From Armatimonadota bacterium (GTDB taxonomy: Bacteria; Armatimonadota; Zipacnadia; Zipacnadales; UBA11051), in contig DPJP01000176.1 of the NCBI GenBank assembly GCA_003542955.1, positions 8,295 through 16,322 on the forward strand: 8,028 nucleotides of DNA. Reading direction: 5' to 3'. Numbering within the stretch: position 1 is the stretch's first letter; the number at the start of each line of letters is the position of its first letter. The translations under genes and the position numbers were made by a program. This document shows positions 1 through 6,948 of this stretch, piece after piece. The notes beneath the pieces are model-generated. The model was not told the origin of the DNA. It ran no database searches and saw only the letters and a list, made by a program, of their open reading frames with translations.

Positions 1-1038
1 TACCCCGTGCTGGTGGAGCTGTGGAAGTTCTACGAGGCCAATCTGGAGGCTGGGGATGACGGCTGTCTGCACATCCCGCTCTCCAACAGCCCCGAGTACC
101 GCAGTGATGCCGCGGAGGCATGGTGTGCGGACCCGAATGTCGATATCGCGCTGATTCGCCGCACGTGCGACTGGCTGATCGAGTTTGAGCAGGCCCTCGG
201 CGTCGAGGAGTTCACCGATCGCGCGCGGACCGTCCACGACGGCCTGGTGCCGTATCACTTGACGGAAGACGGCGTGCTGTGTCTTTGGGCGAATCACCCA
301 CTCGATGAATCGCACCGGCACCCGAGCCAGCTCATGGCGATCCACCCCGCGATGGATATCACCATTGATGACGGAGACCGCGAGCGGCAGATCATCGACG
401 CCAGCGTCGGGCAGTTCTGCTCGCTGGGGCAGTACCAGTGGGCAGGGCACACGTACGCACAGCTCGTGAGCATGGCGGCGGTGGTCGGCCGCGCCGGGTG
501 GGCGTACGACAGCCTGCTGCAGTATGCCGAGCGCTGGATCCGGCCCAACGGGATGCACTTCAACCGCGACCTCAAGCAGACCGGCGCAACACTCTTCAGC
601 ACAGCACTCGGCGGCCTGGCGCCTTTCACCATGGAATCATGCTGCGGGGTCACCCAGGGCATCTGCGACATTCTTGTGCAGGGCTTCAACGACATCGTGC
701 GCGTGTTCCCCGCAGTGCCGGAGCAATGGCGCGACGTGGCCTTCGAGAACCTCGTGACCGAGGGAGCATTCAAGGTCTCGGCGATCCGTCTCGGCGGCGA
801 GACTGGCTGGGTGAGCATCACCGCCGGCGTGGATCGCCAGCTGCGCCTGAAGGATCCCTTCGGCGGGGTGGAGATCGAGATTGCCGGTTGCGAGACCCGC
901 CGGGAGGGCGACTTGATTGTGGCGGACATGACGCAGGGGCAGGAGATTGTGGTCCGGCGCGCAGGCACATCGGTCAGCATGGCTGACGTGGTGGCAGTGG
1001 TGGAGGCGAGCGATACGTCGCTGCTGGGGCTGAAGTGA
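1..1038 (+). CDS. GH95-like six-hairpin glycosidase, C-terminal part (5' end outside window)
   Basis: The reading frame is open from base 1 (Tyr-Pro-Val-Leu-Val-Glu) and ends at TGA 1036-1038, leaving 345 visible residues. The start lies upstream; the GTG at 7 is internal. The visible part is the end of an alpha-helical (alpha/alpha)6 barrel followed by a beta-sandwich (about residues 246-333). Visible residues 105-111 read HRHPSQL, closely matching the HRHxSHL motif of GH95 alpha-L-fucosidases and galactosidases. The segment that follows it, ending in RVFPAVPEQW, matches the family's usual LLPALPxxW ending of the barrel. Where GH95 enzymes usually have a D-G-N-F/L-G motif, this protein has Met-Glu-Ser-Cys-Cys-Gly (residues 211-216), so it is a divergent member and its substrate is uncertain. 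It probably acts outside the cytoplasm, but the N-terminus is not visible. It converges on the next gene. An alternative is another six-hairpin family such as GH78-like or GH127-like; the HRH motif favours GH95. Confidence 0.72.
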   Translation, partial: YPVLVELWKFYEANLEAGDDGCLHIPLSNSPEYRSDAAEAWCADPNVDIALIRRTCDWLIEFEQALGVEEFTDRARTVHDGLVPYHLTEDGVLCLWANHPLDESHRHPSQLMAIHPAMDITIDDGDRERQIIDASVGQFCSLGQYQWAGHTYAQLVSMAAVVGRAGWAYDSLLQYAERWIRPNGMHFNRDLKQTGATLFSTALGGLAPFTMESCCGVTQGICDILVQGFNDIVRVFPAVPEQWRDVAFENLVTEGAFKVSAIRLGGETGWVSITAGVDRQLRLKDPFGGVEIEIAGCETRREGDLIVADMTQGQEIVVRRAGTSVSMADVVAVVEASDTSLLGLK

Positions 1039-1369
1039 TCTACCAGGTCGGACGGGCTGCCCGGTTGTCGGCAAAGGGGGCGTACGATCCCGCGACCGTA
1101 CGGCGGCTGGATGCACGGGGAGGGGCCGCACGAGCGAGTGTCGCTGGTGTTCGCGACAAGAGCGAGGCCGGCCCACGGCGCGCAACGCCGTTTCATGTCT
1201 GTGGTCGCCGTCCGCAGGCCGACCTCGCGCGCAGCACTCGCCGGCGCAAGCTGGTCCCGCGACTGCGGGATGCGGCCCCTACCCCGGCTCCCTCGTGCAG
1301 TCTGCCATGCCTTCGTGCGGGCCCTCCCCACGCCTCCGGCCCCTCCCCGCGCCGGCGCAATGGTGCCCC
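1039..1369. other. Convergent intergenic region, no supported gene; two short hairpins
   Basis: This is 331 bp of very GC-rich sequence between the stop codons of two convergent genes. The reading frames crossing it encode Arg/Pro/Ala-rich low-complexity peptides without recognisable domains, so I call no gene. Two perfect 6-bp inverted repeats are present: TGTCGC/GCGACA at 1139-1144 and 1153-1158 (8-nt loop), and TCCCGC/GCGGGA at 1255-1260 and 1265-1270 (4-nt loop). Neither is followed by a T-run, so they are at best weak or factor-assisted terminators. The 6-bp palindrome CGTACG occurs twice 16 bp apart (1081-1086 and 1097-1102). Nothing else is evident. Confidence 0.6.
1255..1270. terminator. 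Possible bidirectional terminator hairpin (no T-tract)
   Basis: A perfect 6-bp stem (TCCCGC...GCGGGA) closes a 4-nt loop, with a possible seventh G-U pair. It lies between two convergent genes, where a shared terminator would be expected. No T-run follows on either strand, which makes an intrinsic terminator doubtful. In DNA this GC-rich such stems also arise by chance. Confidence 0.2.
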
Positions 1370-4303
1370 CTACTCATACACCCCCAGCTCCGTGATCTCG
1401 GGGTAGACCCAGCTCCCGTAGCCCTCGCGGAATGACAGCGGGCGGATGCGGATGCGGTCGGTTGTCACCGGCTCGCCCTGGTACTCGAAGCGGTACAGGT
1501 ACTGCTCCTCCCAGCGATGGATTGTCTTCCAGTCGCCGTCGACCCATGCATCCAACTCCGCCGACTTGATCGTCGGGCTGTCGACCACCACACGCCGAAA
1601 CGTGACCGGCTTCTCGAAGATGATCGGGCACTGGGTGCGGTCCTCGTAGACAGGCATCCAGCCGGCGGCATCGGCGCGGCCGTCGGCCAGGTCGAAGTCT
1701 GACTGGAAGGTGCGGCCCGGCTCACCGATGCTCCAGCGCACCGTGCCGGTTGCCAACAGATTGCCCGCCTCTCCGGGTTGGGCGAGTGCAGTGGCGATCT
1801 CGCGCTCCAGCTCTTCGAGTGTCTGCAAATGGGGCAGGACCTCGAGAGTGGTGTAGACGTGCACACCGAGGCCTGCGAAGGTGTCGGTGAATGCGCCATC
1901 GACAACCGGCACGACGCGGCTCTCGCGGATCACGAGCAGCCGCCTGTTGCCGCTCCGGGCCAACACCGGCACGGTGATCATTGCCGTGGCCTGCTCGTAG
2001 CTCTGGTTGGCGGCGACGATGAATGTGTGTCCGCGGACGGCGCTCTCCGGCCGGTAGTAGCGGGCAGTCACATCGACACCCGGGTTGTCGCAGAGGGCCT
2101 CGGTGATGGTGTCGCGCGCCGTCCAAGCCGGAGCCAACAGTGTGAGTTCCTCGAACACCGCGTTCATCGCCACGCGGTTCTCGTAATGCCCCCAGAAGCC
2201 CGAGAAGATGAAGGGCACGATGCCCTGCGCGCCGTTGGCGATGGATGTGAATGTGAACCAGCGTGATTCCGAGAAGCTCGGGTGAACTCCATGCAGCCCG
2301 CCGTAGGTGAAGGTCTGCGGCATCGACCAGATCGCTTTGCTGCCGTCATTGGCGCCGGCGGCCTCGGAGATGACGTTATGGATGTGGCGGAGGTCATTGC
2401 CGAACTCGCGCCGGCCATCCTCATATTGCTGCGGTGTCAGGTACGGGTGTGGGCACATGACATCGCACGCGTCCATGTAGGTTGCCGGGGCGCGGGAGAC
2501 GATCATGCAGAAGCGGTAGGGGTCCTCCTGTGCCATGAACTCGTAGAGGCTCTTCAGGAAGCGTGGCGACAGCCCGCGGCATTCAGGCTCATCGGAAATG
2601 TAGTAGCCGATGACATTGCGCGAGTGCCATGTGCGGGCGACGGCCTCGCGCAGCTTCGCCTTCAGCTCGGCATCGATGGGCGCATCGAGCTTCGCCTTCG
2701 CCTCATCGATGAACCGCGTGATACCGTTGAGCGTGTAGAGCCCCAGGTCCATCTGCTCAAACTCGCTCGACCCCATCATGAAGTTTGTCGAGTGCGGCAA
2801 CTGCGCCTGCGGGAATGACGCCGCGCTGACACAATAGGCCATCGAGCCGTACCAGCCGCGGATGAAGACCGGGCTCCCGTTGATGAGGAGGGTGCCCTGG
2901 TCATCGACGCGCGCCTCGACCACCGGGGCAGGGGGCAGGACACGGAATCGCGCTTCTTGCTCCTCGACGGGCTCGAACTTGCCGCCATCCAGAGGACGGA
3001 GCAGCTCCGCGCGCAGCACATACTCACCGACCGGCAGGTCGGTCGCAGGCAGCTCGAAGCCAACCTGTGTCCCCTCGACCGCGACCTCGACACTCCGTGG
3101 CGGGCACACAGCGGAGGTCAGACTCACCCGCACCGTCATCCCCTTGACCTGCTCCTCCGGCAGCCCCAGAGTCACGCGGCCGGTGATGGCATCGAGGCGC
3201 TGTGTGGCGTAGATGCAGTTGCGGTAGTTGGGCGCGGTCACATGGATGCTCACGGGCACGTAGTCGAGCCATTCATCGCAGCGGGAGATGAGCACCGGGC
3301 AGTTCGCGGCCGAATCCAGTTTGATTATGGCGGCATGACGTCCCTTCTCGGCTACCGTCGCCGGCGGGAGGTCGATGCGGGCGCTGCTCTGCGGGGCGAG
3401 CTCGACGGGGGCCTGTACCGGCGCGCTGCCATCCGCCTTCATCGCCATGCTCAACGTGCCGCCGAATGCTGCCTCGCCCCGGTTCTCCAGCAGCACCGAT
3501 GAGAAGACCCGGTAGCCTTCCTGAGCCGCCTCGAGCCGGAAGCTCGGGTCTCCCGCGGCGATGGTGTATCGTGCCCGATCAACCTCGATTGGCCCGAGAG
3601 TCCCATAGTTGACGACATCGTGATAGCCCTTGGCGGGGCTGTACTGGGAGTAGAAGCGCGGATCGGGAGTCCGGGTGCGGGAGATCGAGAAGCCCCACGT
3701 GTCGCTCCAGCGCGTCGAAGGGCGCATGTGGAAGGCGGCGAAGGGGATCGCGACCTCGACCGACCAGTAGTCGGGGCCATGGAAGACCTCGGCCTGCCAG
3801 TCGGAGGACCAGTTCGCCTTCGCGGTGTTGCCGCGCTCGATCATGTACAGATCGGCCTGCGTCCCCTCGGCATTGGTCGCGAACTGGTAGTACTCGAGCC
3901 GGTCTCCGACGGGGTCGAGGAAGATCTCGACATCATCATCCGACCACATCGCCGCATCGTGTTGATGCCTGGCGGCCTCGAGGGTCAGCTCATCCATCTT
4001 CGGCTCATTGCAGCGGATGCCGAAGTACAGGTGCGCGTCATCATAGAGCACCCGGAAGTGGGTCTGAGCATCCTCGGGGATTGGTGCTCGATTGGCCTGC
4101 CCGAGGGGGTTCTCGAAGCCGGTGTGCTCGGGCGCCTTCTGCCAGGCCGGCTCATCGAGCTTGCCGTCGAGTGTGAGCGTGCCCTCGAGGCGTGCCGCGG
4201 CGGCGTGCTTCTTCGGTGCATCGAGTTCGACGGCATGCGAGTGGGCCACTGTCAGTGCCAGGATCGGCAGCAGGGCAAGCGCAAGCAGGCGGCGTGCAGT
4301 CAT
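1370..4303 (-). CDS. Secreted multidomain protein: CBM9-like domain, GH-A-like barrel, discoidin-like C-terminus
   Basis: The product has 977 residues. The ATG at 4301-4303 is chosen because AGAGGAG lies 6 nt upstream and a signal peptide follows directly (MTARR, Leu/Ala-rich core, likely cleavage after Ser-His-Ala24). Longer upstream starts would bury that signal. Residues about 33-238 form a CBM9/DOMON-like domain with a LYDDAHLYFGI strand (86-96) and WSDDDVEIFLDP (120-131). Residues 240-460 look like beta-sandwich. Residues about 470-735 resemble a clan GH-A TIM barrel: LLINGSPVFIRGW (472-484) is a typical entry strand, and YYISDEPE (567-574) sits where the acid/base after strand 4 is expected, making Asp571 or Glu572 the candidate. 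Ser-Glu-Ser at 678-680 could supply a second carboxylate. Residues 740-825 are a beta domain, and 850-977 resemble an F5/8 type C (discoidin) domain ending in a WVYPEITELGVYE strand. It is probably a periplasmic or extracellular glycan-acting enzyme, but substrate and activity cannot be read here. It is convergent with the GH95-like gene and divergent from the lipoprotein gene. Confidence 0.85.
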   Translation of the reverse strand: MTARRLLALALLPILALTVAHSHAVELDAPKKHAAAARLEGTLTLDGKLDEPAWQKAPEHTGFENPLGQANRAPIPEDAQTHFRVLYDDAHLYFGIRCNEPKMDELTLEAARHQHDAAMWSDDDVEIFLDPVGDRLEYYQFATNAEGTQADLYMIERGNTAKANWSSDWQAEVFHGPDYWSVEVAIPFAAFHMRPSTRWSDTWGFSISRTRTPDPRFYSQYSPAKGYHDVVNYGTLGPIEVDRARYTIAAGDPSFRLEAAQEGYRVFSSVLLENRGEAAFGGTLSMAMKADGSAPVQAPVELAPQSSARIDLPPATVAEKGRHAAIIKLDSAANCPVLISRCDEWLDYVPVSIHVTAPNYRNCIYATQRLDAITGRVTLGLPEEQVKGMTVRVSLTSAVCPPRSVEVAVEGTQVGFELPATDLPVGEYVLRAELLRPLDGGKFEPVEEQEARFRVLPPAPVVEARVDDQGTLLINGSPVFIRGWYGSMAYCVSAASFPQAQLPHSTNFMMGSSEFEQMDLGLYTLNGITRFIDEAKAKLDAPIDAELKAKLREAVARTWHSRNVIGYYISDEPECRGLSPRFLKSLYEFMAQEDPYRFCMIVSRAPATYMDACDVMCPHPYLTPQQYEDGRREFGNDLRHIHNVISEAAGANDGSKAIWSMPQTFTYGGLHGVHPSFSESRWFTFTSIANGAQGIVPFIFSGFWGHYENRVAMNAVFEELTLLAPAWTARDTITEALCDNPGVDVTARYYRPESAVRGHTFIVAANQSYEQATAMITVPVLARSGNRRLLVIRESRVVPVVDGAFTDTFAGLGVHVYTTLEVLPHLQTLEELEREIATALAQPGEAGNLLATGTVRWSIGEPGRTFQSDFDLADGRADAAGWMPVYEDRTQCPIIFEKPVTFRRVVVDSPTIKSAELDAWVDGDWKTIHRWEEQYLYRFEYQGEPVTTDRIRIRPLSFREGYGSWVYPEITELGVYE

Positions 4304-4309
4304 AGTCGG

Positions 4310-4316
4310 CTCCTCT
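4310..4316 (-). promoter_or_regulatory. Ribosome binding site of the CBM9/GH-like gene
   Basis: Read on the minus strand the sequence is AGAGGAG, 6 nt before the ATG at 4303. This strong Shine-Dalgarno match fixes the start at the signal-peptide methionine and excludes the 42-codon upstream extension. Confidence 0.8.
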
Positions 4317-4492
4317 GCCAATGGTCTCGGCGGGCGGGGCGCCCCCGCGGTCGCCAACAGAGTCTCTCGGCCTACCAATTGCTCCGGGCGGGACGGAATA
4401 CCTGCCGGGCGCCGGCCGACTCCCGCCACCGTGTTAGACGGCAGGTAGAGTCCACGTGTGCATCGAAGACAAAGTAGACACCGTCATGCAGC

Positions 4493-4500
4493 GGGAGGGG
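4493..4500 (+). promoter_or_regulatory. Ribosome binding site of the propeller lipoprotein gene
   Basis: GGGAGGGG lies 8 nt before the ATG at 4509. It supports that start over the in-frame GTG at 4458, which would add 17 Arg/His-rich residues in front of the lipoprotein signal. Confidence 0.65.
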
Positions 4501-4508
4501 TGGGGCGA

Positions 4509-6851
4509 ATGTCAGGGTGGATCCGCTTTGCGTCAGTGGCTGTCCTGGCGATGGTCACTGTTGCCTTTGTCGGGTGCCACGCCGGGCGGGATGGCACTGT
4601 GTCCGGCGTCGGCGCTGATGGAGCGACTCAGCCGTGTCAGGCGGGCCTGCTCGGCGACCTCAACGGCAACGGCAATCCCGATGTGTCTGACGCCATCGGC
4701 ATTCTCCGCATTGTGGTCGGGCTTGATGCTCCCAATGCGCTCGCCGACTGCGATGGAGACGGCAACACGGGGATCGCGGACGCCATTCTCCTCCTCAGGT
4801 GCGTAGTCGGGCTGGAGGCCTGGCCCATCGGCGGCGTGACACAGACCATCGGCTTCGATGGCGGCACGGTCACGACCGACGACGGCAGCGTGCGGCTTGA
4901 GGTACCTGCGGGAGCAGTCCTCACAGAGACCGACATCAGCGTATACCCCCAGCCGACACACCCCGCCCATGCGCGCCTGCTGCCCGGGACGTGCTTCGAG
5001 TTCGGCCCCGATGGAACGCTCTTCGATCTGCCCGCGCAACTCACCATCGTCTACGATGAGGCCGGCCTCCCTGCTGGTTTGACCGAGGCCAATCTCGCGA
5101 TCCGGAAGGTGGTGGGCGACGGGTGGGGGCCGGCGTTGGTATCCGCAGTCGATGTGGATGACAACACAGTGTCGGCATGGATCATCGGCTTCAGCACCTA
5201 CGGGGTCGTCGGCAACGCGGTTCCAGCGGCATCCGGGTTGATCGCGTTCTCAAGGACGCTCTGGACTGCCGCGCCTGAGGTCGATGTCTGGGTGATGAAT
5301 GCCGACGGCAGTTCTCAGACGCGGCTCACGGATGACCCGGCGGTCGACGACTGGCCTGTCTGGTCGCCGGACGGTAGCCGGATACTCTTCGGCACACTCC
5401 GGGACGGCAACTCCGAAGTCTATGTCATGAATGCCGACGGGAGCGGTCAGACCAACCTCACCAACCACCCCTCCGACGACGGCCCCGCCACGTGGTCACC
5501 CGATGGCACCCGGATCGCCTTCGCGACCAACCGCGATGGCGATGGGGAGATTTACGTGATGGATGCCGTGAGGCCGGCGCCGCTCAGGCTCACGGACCAC
5601 CCGAGCTATGACTCGCGGCCTGCCTGGTCTCCGGACGGGACTCGGATTGCCTTCACATCCGACCGTGACGTCAAGGATCAAGTCTACGTCATGAACGCCG
5701 ACGGGACCGGACAGGTCAACATCACGAACCATCCGCTATCACACAACCGTGTGGGCGGCTGGTCCCCCGACGGTAGCCGGTTGGTCTTCACGTCCTACCG
5801 TGATGGCGTCTGGCGGATCTACACCATGAATGCCGATGGGACGGGACAGAGCAGCCCGGCAAGCCGCCCGGGAGTATATGCAGTGTGGTCCCCGGACGGC
5901 GGCCGCATCGCCTTCCAGTCCGGGTCGGACATCTGGGTCATGAATGCCGACGGGACGAACCAACGGAATCTCACGAACAGCTCTCTCGACGACGGATGGC
6001 CGGCGTGGTCCCCGGACGGCAGCCGCATCGCGTTCGCGAGCTATCAGGGCAGCGGCTTCCAGATCTACGTCATGAACGCCGATGGGACAGACCCGGTCAA
6101 CATCACGAACGACACATCATCCAGTATCGGGCCCAGTTGGTCCCCGGATGGCAGCCGCATCGCCTTTCAGTCATCCGACCGGGGCGGGCAGGCCGACATC
6201 TGGATCATGAATGCCGATGGAACACAGCGCGTCAACCTCACGAACAGCCCCGAGAGCGACTACCTGCCGGCATGGTCGCCGGATGGTAATCAGGTCGCGT
6301 ACACCTGCTCCCTGGAGCGCAATGCGGACATCTGCGTCATGGATGTCGACATGCCGCCCCCGGTCAACATCACGAACCACCCGTCGGAGGACTCCTCCCC
6401 TGCATGGTCGCCAGATGGCAGCCGGATAGCCTTCGGGAGTACGCGGGATGGCGACATGGAGATCTACACCATGAATGCCGACGGAGCGGCCCCGCTCCGC
6501 CTCACCACCAGTGCGAACTGGGACGACTTCCCCGCATGGTCACCAGACAGCAGGAAGATAGCCTTCGAGACCTATAGAGACGGCAACATGGAGATCTACG
6601 TCATGAATACCGACGGCACCGGGCAGGTGAACCTCACCAACCATCCGGAGTGCGACGAGTACGCCATCTGGTCGCCCGACGGCGGCCGCATCGCCTTCAG
6701 CAGCAGCCGGAGCGGCGGGATGAAGGTCTACTCGATGAATGCCGACGGGACTGACCCTGTCAGACTCACCGACAGCCCACCCTGGTGGGACGTTCCGCAC
6801 TCCTGGTCCGCAACCGCCGTACTGTCGGCAACGCTCTTTCACAGCAGATAG
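4509..6851 (+). CDS. Predicted lipoprotein: dockerin, ZU5-like domain and 12-unit TolB-like beta-propeller
   Basis: The product has 780 residues and ends at TAG 6849-6851. Residues 1-23 are a lipoprotein signal with lipobox Phe-Val-Gly-Cys23. Residues 49-104 are a type I dockerin-like module with two 12-residue calcium loops, DLNGNGNPDVSD and DCDGDGNTGIAD, each followed by a helix ending in VVGL. Residues about 108-236 match the ZU5 fold pattern (LEVPAGA, then CFEFGPDG, then AQLTIVYDE). From residue 243 to the end there are 12 PD40/TolB-type repeats with the pattern IAF - IYVMNADG - LTN - WSPDG. Eleven keep WSPD; the twelfth (Trp codon at 6804) is degenerate and closes the array. Such propellers usually bind proteins or ligands rather than catalyse, so a surface binding or scaffold role is likely. 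The next gene shares the N-terminal 235 or so residues in architecture, lies 97 bp downstream on the same strand and may be co-transcribed. The name TolB would be wrong: the TolB N-terminal domain is absent. Confidence 0.88.
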   Translation: MSGWIRFASVAVLAMVTVAFVGCHAGRDGTVSGVGADGATQPCQAGLLGDLNGNGNPDVSDAIGILRIVVGLDAPNALADCDGDGNTGIADAILLLRCVVGLEAWPIGGVTQTIGFDGGTVTTDDGSVRLEVPAGAVLTETDISVYPQPTHPAHARLLPGTCFEFGPDGTLFDLPAQLTIVYDEAGLPAGLTEANLAIRKVVGDGWGPALVSAVDVDDNTVSAWIIGFSTYGVVGNAVPAASGLIAFSRTLWTAAPEVDVWVMNADGSSQTRLTDDPAVDDWPVWSPDGSRILFGTLRDGNSEVYVMNADGSGQTNLTNHPSDDGPATWSPDGTRIAFATNRDGDGEIYVMDAVRPAPLRLTDHPSYDSRPAWSPDGTRIAFTSDRDVKDQVYVMNADGTGQVNITNHPLSHNRVGGWSPDGSRLVFTSYRDGVWRIYTMNADGTGQSSPASRPGVYAVWSPDGGRIAFQSGSDIWVMNADGTNQRNLTNSSLDDGWPAWSPDGSRIAFASYQGSGFQIYVMNADGTDPVNITNDTSSSIGPSWSPDGSRIAFQSSDRGGQADIWIMNADGTQRVNLTNSPESDYLPAWSPDGNQVAYTCSLERNADICVMDVDMPPPVNITNHPSEDSSPAWSPDGSRIAFGSTRDGDMEIYTMNADGAAPLRLTTSANWDDFPAWSPDSRKIAFETYRDGNMEIYVMNTDGTGQVNLTNHPECDEYAIWSPDGGRIAFSSSRSGGMKVYSMNADGTDPVRLTDSPPWWDVPHSWSATAVLSATLFHSR
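4653..5210 (+). repeat. Duplicated dockerin-ZU5 coding segment, copy 1
   Basis: These 558 bp encode 186 residues that align without any gap to the 558 bp at 7096-7653. By hand count about 135 of 186 residues agree: about 53 of 57 in the dockerin part and about 82 of 129 in the ZU5-like part. Many DNA differences are in third codon positions, as expected for a duplicated segment under selection on its protein. Confidence 0.9.
5235..6848 (+). repeat. Twelve tandem propeller-blade repeats, about 132 bp each
   Basis: The Trp codon of each repeat begins at 5361, 5493, 5625, 5760, 5886, 6006, 6138, 6273, 6405, 6537, 6669 and 6804, giving spacings of 120-135 bp, mostly 132 (44 codons). Short DNA cores recur almost unchanged, for example ATGAATGCCGACGGGAC and CCCGGACGGCAGCCGCATCG. 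The number fits two six-bladed TolB-type propellers or one unusually large array. The repeats lie inside the lipoprotein gene and are not a separate element. Confidence 0.9.
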
Positions 6852-6948
6852 ACGGGGTGCGCCGTCCGTCTACTCCGGCCGGGACAATCGGCCTCGGCCG
6901 CGAGGATGGAGTCTGAGGGTCAAGCGCGTGCGCGGAGGGGCTGATCGC
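6852..6948 (+). other. Short gap between the two paralogous lipoprotein genes
   Basis: This gap is 97 bp. It begins with a weak hairpin (GACGG/CCGTC, 6851-6855 and 6862-6866) overlapping the stop codon, then a CGGCCG pair (6876-6881 and 6895-6900). No T-run follows either stem, so the two lipoprotein genes could be transcribed together. No promoter motif is obvious. Confidence 0.4.
6934..6940 (+). promoter_or_regulatory. Ribosome binding site of the FGE-domain lipoprotein gene
   Basis: GGAGGGG stands 8 nt before the ATG at 6949. Core and spacing are the same as for the upstream paralogue (GGGAGGGG, 8 nt), supporting both start choices. Confidence 0.7.

Larger units (their letters stand above)
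4304..4508. promoter_or_regulatory. Divergent intergenic region (promoters expected, none clearly recognised)
   Basis: These 205 bp separate the start codons of two divergent genes, so promoters for both should lie here. I find no convincing -35/-10 pair on either strand. The best minus-strand candidate, TTGTCT and TCTACC spaced 17 bp (about 4471 down to 4443), matches the consensus poorly. Two GC-only inverted repeats (4334-4348 and 4404-4416) fall in the leader of the minus-strand gene. The call rests on gene arrangement rather than on a motif. Confidence 0.35.

Noticed and set aside
294..1331. Minus-strand 345-codon frame opposite the GH95-like gene
   Set aside because: It is antisense to a well-supported coding frame, its composition is Ser/Pro/Arg-rich as expected of a shadow frame in GC-rich DNA, and no known motif is visible.
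1035..1406. Plus-strand 123-codon frame spanning the convergent gap
   Set aside because: It starts at a GTG inside the end of the GH95-like gene, runs into the end of the minus-strand gene, and encodes an Arg/Pro/Ala-rich peptide with no domain and no ribosome binding site.
4334..4416. GC-only hairpins (GCGGGG-CGC-CCCCGC at 4334-4348 and GCCGG-GCG-CCGGC at 4404-4416) as riboswitch or operator
   Set aside because: The stems are short with 3-nt loops and no riboswitch architecture is recognisable; such pairs are expected by chance in very GC-rich leaders.
4304..4429. 42-codon N-terminal extension of the minus-strand gene
   Set aside because: It would place a Pro/Arg-rich stretch before the signal peptide, while the ATG at 4303 has a strong Shine-Dalgarno sequence at the right distance.
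4443..4476. Sigma70-like promoter on the minus strand (TTGTCT, 17 bp, TCTACC)
   Set aside because: Only about 4 of 6 and 3 of 6 positions match the consensus, and the promoter consensus of this organism is unknown.
3620..4477. Plus-strand 285-codon frame opposite the start of the CBM9-like gene
   Set aside because: It is antisense to the signal peptide and CBM9-like domain, has no recognisable motif and overlaps the upstream region of the true gene.
4458..4508. GTG at 4458 as start of the propeller lipoprotein
   Set aside because: The added 17 residues are Arg/His-rich and would precede the lipoprotein signal; the ATG at 4509 has a good ribosome binding site and puts the lipobox Cys at residue 23, as in the paralogue.
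5235..6848. CRISPR array or satellite repeat
   Set aside because: The period is about 132 bp, all copies stay in one reading frame, and the variable parts are coding; these are protein propeller blades.
6851..6900. Hairpins after the propeller gene as an intrinsic terminator
   Set aside because: Stems are 5-6 bp, one overlaps the stop codon, and no T-run follows either.
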